Part shown: positions 59,901-64,000 of the stretch, in pieces
Numbering within the stretch: position 1 is the first letter of the stretch
Layout: the number at the start of each line of letters is the position of its first letter
Assembly: GCF_003703975.1 (NCBI RefSeq)
Contig: NZ_QTJY01000003.1
Location: forward strand, 404,470 to 468,469
Reading direction: 5' to 3'
DNA from: Larkinella soli
GTDB lineage: Bacteria; Bacteroidota; Bacteroidia; Cytophagales; Spirosomataceae
DNA length: 64,000 nucleotides
Program-made: the position numbers and the translations under genes
Notes under the pieces: generated by a model
What the model saw: only the letters and a program-made list of their open reading frames with translations
Told to the model about the DNA's origin: nothing
Database searches by the model: none

Positions 59901-61183
59901 CTCCGACCGGAACGACACTGAGCCCGACGGTGGCCTACTCGGTTCTCTGGAAAGGCTATGTAAAACCCAACCACTCCGAGGAGTACACGTTCTACCTGAA
60001 TACGGCCAGCGGGGTTCGGGTCTGGATCGATAACAAGCTGGCCATCGACAAGTGGAATAACTCCTCGAACAACGAACTTACCAGTTCGCCGATTGCGATG
60101 GAAAACGGCCGGCAATACGCCATCCGGATCGAGTCGAAGGGCAGTAGCACGATCAACCTCTCCTGGTCGAGCAACAACCAGCCGAAAGCCGTCATTCCGG
60201 GAGAAGCCCTCTCGCCCGAAACCGATAAGCAGGATATGGTCAGTACGGACCTTCTATATGGTCTTCCGTTCAACAAGGTGCTGGAGAACAACATCTACGG
60301 CTGGAAACGCTCTCCGGAAAAAGACATCCTCAGCAACCAGTACAGCAACTGGTGGGAGGTGGAAACCAGCCGGCTTACCTACCGGAGAGAATCGCCGGAC
60401 CTGTTCATTAAATTCCGGCAGGCTTCGGGCGTATTCTATGTCACCCGGGACCTCGGAGCGGTGAAGGATGCGGCCAACTGGAGCCTGACCGGCCGGATCA
60501 GCTACAAAGGCAACGAAGGAAATGAAATCAGCGGGAAAGGCGGCAATTATCTGGAAATTCTGGATAAGAACGGCAAGACGATCGCCGTGACCTTCGTGAC
60601 CATCGACTACAACGGAAGGATCATGGGCGTCTTCGGAAATACGGCCAAACTGCTGGAAGCCCAGCAGGACAAGATGCGTCCGATCATCGATCAGCCTCAG
60701 CCTCTTCAGATCACGGCCACGGCCAGTGGAGTCACCTTCAAGTATGCCCACTCGGCGACCGTGACCACCAAGATCTTCGACCCCACGGCCGACTGGCGCT
60801 CGCCCAAAACCATGCGGCTGTCGTTCTTCTGCGAAGGCCGGAACGCCGACCGGATCATCGACATCGAAAGCATGCGGTTCAGCTTTACCCGCGGAACGGC
60901 GCGGAAAGCCGCCGACGAGCCGGTAGATGCGGAGCGGACCGGGCAGAAAATGACGGTTTATCCCAATCCGAGCAGCTCCGTCCTGAACGTTCAGCATTCG
61001 GAAGCCGTGGAAGGCGGAACCCTTTCCATTTTCTCGATCGAAGGCCGGAAAATGGGGAGTGTCTCGCTCCAGACGGGGAGCAGCAAGACCATCGTCGACG
61101 TCAGCGCCCTTCCCGTCGGAAAATATGTACTGCGGCTGGACAGCGGTCGGGTTGCCAATATGGCCCGGTTCATCAAACAGTAA
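56975..61183 (+). CDS. T9SS-exported multidomain protein with β-propeller-like and PA14 domains
   Basis: 1402 residues. Signal peptide MKNHFLMLAMLSALSGRAEP. A ~100-residue module (~45-145: GNFEGYLDIVNC ... GWVWN ... GKGNGLHGY ... KTVTC) is shared with the CotH protein at 14330. A Pro/Thr/Ala linker follows (~150-205), then a FlgD-Ig-like domain (GTLVRTLWGG ... ETWDGKDDEGRLLLDGNYDI). A long β-propeller-like region runs from ~270 to ~925 (ITGLAVQKTGKFLFVAHRAL; FAFISPDL-like NHL units). A PA14 domain covers ~935-1075 (GLAAYYFESEDL; KPNHSEEYTFYLNTASGVRV). A β-sandwich and a type A sorting domain (MTVYPNPSSSVLNV ... RFIKQ) end it. PA14 suggests glycan binding. The start is ATG 56975. Confidence 0.85.
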   Translation: MKNHFLMLAMLSALSGRAEPFPESAGLASITPPAGVAGPVTGNFEGYLDIVNCNNMTGWVWNRDKGNTSYAVEFLSGSTLESASVAATVQADLFRQDLKDKGKGNGLHGYTLAFPEALKTNQAQTIWARIQGSTFVLKGAPKTVTCQGNATPAAKPQPTTETPAPAAPTPATTTQAAATTTAAQTTTTQTVVATPTVTAASSSTVSFSFNLGAEARTSAGVFKKDGTLVRTLWGGITYKAGTYTETWDGKDDEGRLLLDGNYDIKVLSNNVTYTWEGTIGNNAANTTGIGKHRGWNPVSGMVIVGDKAYFCSAYQEGNFPLNWFSLSKPGVNNPIQNFKGDNGITHVASDGANVYWSNDDPYSNKNFVFATKVANDAPVTFSEGVSAANAHGPTYTSSIDFNNNSNGFITGLAVQKTGKFLFVAHRALNEIHVLDKTTGKVLKNITNINNPKKVAVEGDFLWVISETNAVKKYPVNPDGSLGNPVVSLSGLENPIAFGISPDLSTITVADAGNSQQVKSYSTKNGAQSWVLGQAGGYMTSSTVTNDKFFFTSLVSDYNYTYICYQPDGSFWVGDSQNRRSMRFSSARKYLDEIMYLPRPYTAGSDPNDPSRVFQGYLEFKVDYSKPLAPNNGSWKLVANWGYVPANYNDHYEMTNVVTLSNGRTYCRQRNTTNTKGEIFELVPNGILRQTSTTGITLGYQMAPDGSMYRLIKTNGVQQWGKRTLTGFDTKNNPIYTAEKIIQSTDETDGSNPDYDGVYTSPNAISSSGIYISFDGDGSNTNKFHLGGIKAGEKTWKWKAAYSTHPEYEGVFPPDGRFDVGNGMGPDHKYAGSVAVTLDRNIIWGYHGEFWKNSQTNKWNHFYDNGLFVGQFGTTRPQTNGSIAAAEMAGNSFYASLIRLPDGRVFLYHGEENDHSGLHRWKVDGLNTIREQTIPVTFTTQKGGLAAYYFESEDLNNMTLKTSRLDAQVNFNWATAAPTGTTLSPTVAYSVLWKGYVKPNHSEEYTFYLNTASGVRVWIDNKLAIDKWNNSSNNELTSSPIAMENGRQYAIRIESKGSSTINLSWSSNNQPKAVIPGEALSPETDKQDMVSTDLLYGLPFNKVLENNIYGWKRSPEKDILSNQYSNWWEVETSRLTYRRESPDLFIKFRQASGVFYVTRDLGAVKDAANWSLTGRISYKGNEGNEISGKGGNYLEILDKNGKTIAVTFVTIDYNGRIMGVFGNTAKLLEAQQDKMRPIIDQPQPLQITATASGVTFKYAHSATVTTKIFDPTADWRSPKTMRLSFFCEGRNADRIIDIESMRFSFTRGTARKAADEPVDAERTGQKMTVYPNPSSSVLNVQHSEAVEGGTLSIFSIEGRKMGSVSLQTGSSKTIVDVSALPVGKYVLRLDSGRVANMARFIKQ

Positions 61184-61215
61184 CCCGGCGGTCGGAACTT
61201 CCCGACTGAGTCCCC

Positions 61216-61256
61216 CGAAAAGCCCCGCGCCGAACGATCGGTCCGGGGCTTTTCGA
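61216..61256. terminator. Bidirectional terminator
   Basis: CGAAAAGCCCCG (61216-61227) pairs perfectly with CGGGGCTTTTCG (61244-61255). It separates the T9SS gene from the convergent glycosyltransferase gene. Confidence 0.82.
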
Positions 61257-61270
61257 TTTGTGGGAATTCG

Positions 61271-62209
61271 TCATCCGGCCAACGCCACCGGGCTTCCCAG
61301 CTTGCTCCAGGCAGCCCGGGCATCCCGGATGGCTTTCTGTTCGGCCACGTAAATGCGCCGGGAAAGACCACTGATCCTCAGCACCTTCTTGTAATAGCGT
61401 AGATTCTTCAGCAGCGGGTTTTCCGCGTAATCGGAGTGATAGCCCCAGACCTTGCCGAGCAGGAAGTGGGAGTACGCGTGACCGAACGCAATCCGAACCA
61501 GGTAGTCCGGGTCGAGACGGCCTCTGGGAATGATATGGATGATTTCCAGTTCCGGAATTACTCCGGCCAGATAATTGGCCTTGCAGGCATGAAGGGCCAT
61601 ATCGACGTCCTCTCCGGAGAGCAGGGCGGCCCCGTTCCGCCCGAGAGAAGACGAGAACGGACGGCTCCGGCAGGATTCCAGATAATCCAGCGCGAACGAT
61701 TTCCGGATGCACAGCCCGGCCCCGTAGGGAATGGCCTTGTTGAAGGAGATCGCATTGGAAAAATGCGGAATGAGGTCGTTCCGAAGGGCCAGCATTTTCA
61801 CGAAGGGAAGAGTGTCCGGAGGGGGCTGCACTTCGTATTCGGGCATGATTTTTCCGGCGCCCAGCGTTCCCAGCAGGGCGTTGTTTTCCATCTTCATCAC
61901 GCAGATTTCCAGGTAGTCACCCTTGAGGCAGTTGTCGTCATCGACAAACAGCAGCAGTTCCGAACCGGCCTCCCGGATGCCCCGGAGCCGGGCCGGGGTA
62001 AGACCCAGTTCCTCTTCCCGGATATGCCGGCCGGCGGGGTGCCAGGACAGGTCCACCGTCTCCGACAGAGGCCGGTCGCTCCGGTTATCGATCAGCAGCA
62101 ACTCCCATTCGTCCCGAGGCAGCGTCTGGGCCTTCAGGCTCTCGAATACGCGGTTCAGATACTCCAGACGCGGGTTATGGGTACAAATAATCAGAGAAAG
62201 CCTAATCAT
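61271..62209 (-). CDS. Glycosyltransferase family 2
   Basis: 312 residues. GT-A start LSLIICTHNPRLEYLNRVFESLKAQTLP, LLLIDNRSDRPL, GLTPARLRGIREAGSELLLFVDDDNCLKGDYLE with the DDD metal motif, and LSGEDVDMALHACKANYLAG as the ED catalytic-base motif. The C-terminal ~80 residues contain amphipathic helices (FGHAYSHFLLGKVWGYHSDY) common in this subgroup. No signal peptide. It is the last of three minus-strand transferase genes at the right edge; the gap to the upstream gene is 78 nt. Confidence 0.9.
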   Translation of the reverse strand: MIRLSLIICTHNPRLEYLNRVFESLKAQTLPRDEWELLLIDNRSDRPLSETVDLSWHPAGRHIREEELGLTPARLRGIREAGSELLLFVDDDNCLKGDYLEICVMKMENNALLGTLGAGKIMPEYEVQPPPDTLPFVKMLALRNDLIPHFSNAISFNKAIPYGAGLCIRKSFALDYLESCRSRPFSSSLGRNGAALLSGEDVDMALHACKANYLAGVIPELEIIHIIPRGRLDPDYLVRIAFGHAYSHFLLGKVWGYHSDYAENPLLKNLRYYKKVLRISGLSRRIYVAEQKAIRDARAAWSKLGSPVALAG

Positions 62210-62287
62210 CTCAAACCGACTACAGTTTCAAAAATACTAATAGAGAAGTGTCGGGAACGGGCCGGTTTTGGCCGGCGACGGCCCGGT

Positions 62288-63334
62288 TTAGTTTTCGGAA
62301 CGAACCTTCCGGTAATAGTCGTAATGCTGACCGGCGATCATCCGCCAGTCCATATACTCGACGGCGAATTGCCGTTCCTGATCCGCGACCCGGTTTCGGT
62401 AGCCTTCGTCGGAACAGTAGGAATGGAACAGTTCCACCATCGAAACCGCGTCGTTGTTTTTCACCAGCGGAAAAATGTCTCCCCCACCGTACGAGCGAAT
62501 GCCGCCCACGTCGGTGGTCAGCACCGGCAGCCCGGTGGAAATGGCCTGGATGATGGCCGTATTGGCTCCGCTGTCGTTCATCGGCATTAGCAGCAGGTAA
62601 CTCGTCTGGTAGTACCAGAGCAGCTCCTCGTCGCTTAGTTTTTCATGGAAGAACACGTTCGGGTGGGCCGCCAGCCGGACCAGGTTCGGTTCCGACCGGA
62701 ACTTGGACGGGATGATCAGATGGTATTCGTAATCGGGCGAAATCTCCCGGTTGATCAACTCATACACCTGGTGGAACATATCGAAATTCCGCAGGTAGGA
62801 GCCGACGAACAGAATCTTCTTTTTGTTGACCGCATCGGCCGGACCCGGTTTGAAAAAGTCGATGTCCACCCCGTGCCGGATGAAGGTCAGCTGGTTGGGA
62901 TGGACGTACTCCCGAAAGGCATCCAGTTCCTCCCTGTACAGAATGAGGCCGTTCCTCAGATGCGCCAAGTTTTTCAGCCGTTCGGGCTTCCATTGTGAGA
63001 TGGGAAAGTGGATGGTGCCCACCAGGGATTTGACGCGCTTATTGAACTCATTGAAAACCTTCAGGTTACCATCCGCATACAGAATGTGGGAGGTATCGTT
63101 CAGTTTCGATTTGAGCAGGAATTTATAAGCCGCCCAGACCCCGTCGTTCCGAATATCGTCGAATTTGAAATTATGCAGAATGCTGACGCTTTTCCCGAGC
63201 GCCCGGTGGAACCTGGAATCGGGAGAGAAGGTGGTCGACACGTCGACACCGCTTTGAAAATACCGACCGAGGCATTCATACCCGGAATATTTACCGAACC
63301 AGGGAACGCCGTTAATGAGAATATTTACTTTCAT
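62288..63334 (-). CDS. Glycosyltransferase, GT4-like (GT-B fold)
   Basis: 348 residues. It begins MKVNILINGVPWFGKYSGYE with a glycine-rich GT-B start. The C-terminal nucleotide-sugar domain shows KKILFVGSYLRNFDMFHQVY, NVFFHEKLSDEELLWYYQTSYLLLMPMNDSGANTAIIQAISTGLPVLTTDVGGI, the GT4 donor-binding block in which the usual EPFG is replaced by DSGAN. It probably adds a sugar to the same surface polymer as its neighbours. The substrate is unknown. Confidence 0.88.
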   Translation of the reverse strand: MKVNILINGVPWFGKYSGYECLGRYFQSGVDVSTTFSPDSRFHRALGKSVSILHNFKFDDIRNDGVWAAYKFLLKSKLNDTSHILYADGNLKVFNEFNKRVKSLVGTIHFPISQWKPERLKNLAHLRNGLILYREELDAFREYVHPNQLTFIRHGVDIDFFKPGPADAVNKKKILFVGSYLRNFDMFHQVYELINREISPDYEYHLIIPSKFRSEPNLVRLAAHPNVFFHEKLSDEELLWYYQTSYLLLMPMNDSGANTAIIQAISTGLPVLTTDVGGIRSYGGGDIFPLVKNNDAVSMVELFHSYCSDEGYRNRVADQERQFAVEYMDWRMIAGQHYDYYRKVRSEN

Positions 63335-63363
63335 AGTGCTTATTCTCCTGAAAAAAACCGTTC

Positions 63364-64000
63364 CTACTGAACCGCTTTCTTACAGGTCGATTTGATTTTC
63401 AGAATCGAGTTGGAAGAATAGATAACCGGAACCAGATCGAACGCCTTCCGGAAGACCTTCGGGTAAGCCTTGTCCCTCCGGTACATCATGTACGAACACC
63501 AGCTGTTGACGAACAGGCTGGAGTAGCCGAGGCCCGACAGGTAGTTTTTCAGAAAAGACTGCCCTTTCTCTTTGTCGACATATTTGTAATACATCGTGGC
63601 GACGTGGAAGATGAACGTGGCAAACCCGTGCCGATCTTCCTTCAGGGCAGACGTCCGGACCAGCAGCGGATAGAACTTCTCGACCAGATACACCGTGGAA
63701 AGAATGTTGCGGGCCGAATAGTACGACTTGCTGATCGACGCCGACGAATCGTCGAGCCGGTAGAAGGTGTCGTAGCCTTCCGATACCTTCAGGTATTTCA
63801 GATCGTCCTGCAATACCGCCCGGAGGTGGTAATCCCAGTCCTGATAGGAAGCCAGTTTTTCGTCCCAGTAACCGATCTTCCGGACGGTTTCGGCCTTCCA
63901 GAAAACCCCGGTTGTCTGCCAGGGCGTGTCGATGCTGAGGAAACGCAAAAGATCGTTCCGGCCGGAATCCAGATAATTCCACTGGAGGTGGGTATCGCCG
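63364..64000 (-). CDS. Glycosyltransferase family 2-like, C-terminal part (cut by window end)
   Basis: The frame is open to the window edge on the minus strand, reading GDTHLQWNYLDSGRNDLLRF and on into TPWQTTGVFWKAETVRKIGYWDEKLASYQDWDYHLRAVLQ, which is the acceptor-side and catalytic-base (QDWD) part of a GT2 enzyme. A helical C-terminal tail follows (YYSARNILSTVYLVEKFYP). The N-terminal GT-A half with its DxD motif lies outside the window. It is 29 nt upstream of the GT4-like gene, same operon. Confidence 0.82.
   Translation of the reverse strand, partial: GDTHLQWNYLDSGRNDLLRFLSIDTPWQTTGVFWKAETVRKIGYWDEKLASYQDWDYHLRAVLQDDLKYLKVSEGYDTFYRLDDSSASISKSYYSARNILSTVYLVEKFYPLLVRTSALKEDRHGFATFIFHVATMYYKYVDKEKGQSFLKNYLSGLGYSSLFVNSWCSYMMYRRDKAYPKVFRKAFDLVPVIYSSNSILKIKSTCKKAVQ

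Overview
The window comes from a GC-rich member of the Bacteroidota, most likely Cytophagales of the Spirosoma/Larkinella type. The evidence is type IX secretion (T9SS) C-terminal tails on several surface proteins, SprB-type repeats, CotH, ThuA, SMP-30, pirin and LEA-2 proteins typical of that group, TAnnTTTG-type promoter boxes and the near absence of Shine-Dalgarno sequences. The genus is inferred, not proven. No phage, plasmid, transposase, CRISPR, tRNA or rRNA was seen.

Layout. 0-5.7 kb: a truncated secreted protein, an AraC regulator, then a compact TonB receptor / YfiR / CHASE8-histidine-kinase operon. 5.7-10.1 kb (minus): outer-membrane-like protein, treZ, cyanophycinase and LEA type 2 protein. 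10.3-14.1 kb: two tandem ferritin-like (desiccation-related family) secreted proteins, a palindromic repeat island and dgoK-dgoA. 14.3-25.3 kb: a CotH-kinase T9SS protein, DUF1223, an SDR, a GH63-like glucosidase, truncated hemoglobin, a hybrid sensor kinase and an O-methyltransferase. 25.3-30.7 kb: SMP-30 lactonase, a second and larger repeat island, aldo/keto reductase, pirin and an arabinose/fucose-isomerase-like protein. 31-36.4 kb: an OmpR/CusS-type two-component pair, small membrane and soluble ORFs and a fused OtsA-OtsB trehalose enzyme, tied together by four arrays of TTCTAAG-like heptamers with an exact 11-bp period. 36.5-54 kb: a Tat-type lyase-like protein, two paralogous lipoproteins with matching leaders, ThuA, an SprB-repeat adhesin of nearly 2000 codons broken by a single in-frame TAA, its barrel partner, and a 1595-residue WEDG-repeat protein. 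54.3-64 kb: surface polysaccharide genes (deacetylase and four glycosyltransferases, one cut by the window end) around a 1402-residue T9SS protein.

How the genes may work together. Several genes point to desiccation or osmotic stress: treZ, otsAB, the LEA-2 protein, the ferritin-like pair and perhaps the GH63-like enzyme. The most notable inferred systems are (i) the 11-bp-phased regulon connecting the two-component system to itself, to a 70-residue membrane protein and to otsAB, and (ii) a YfiR/CHASE8 module, which in other bacteria drives a diguanylate cyclase, here attached to a histidine kinase. A large share of the window encodes very long repetitive surface proteins, and one ~100-residue module is shared by two T9SS proteins 40 kb apart.
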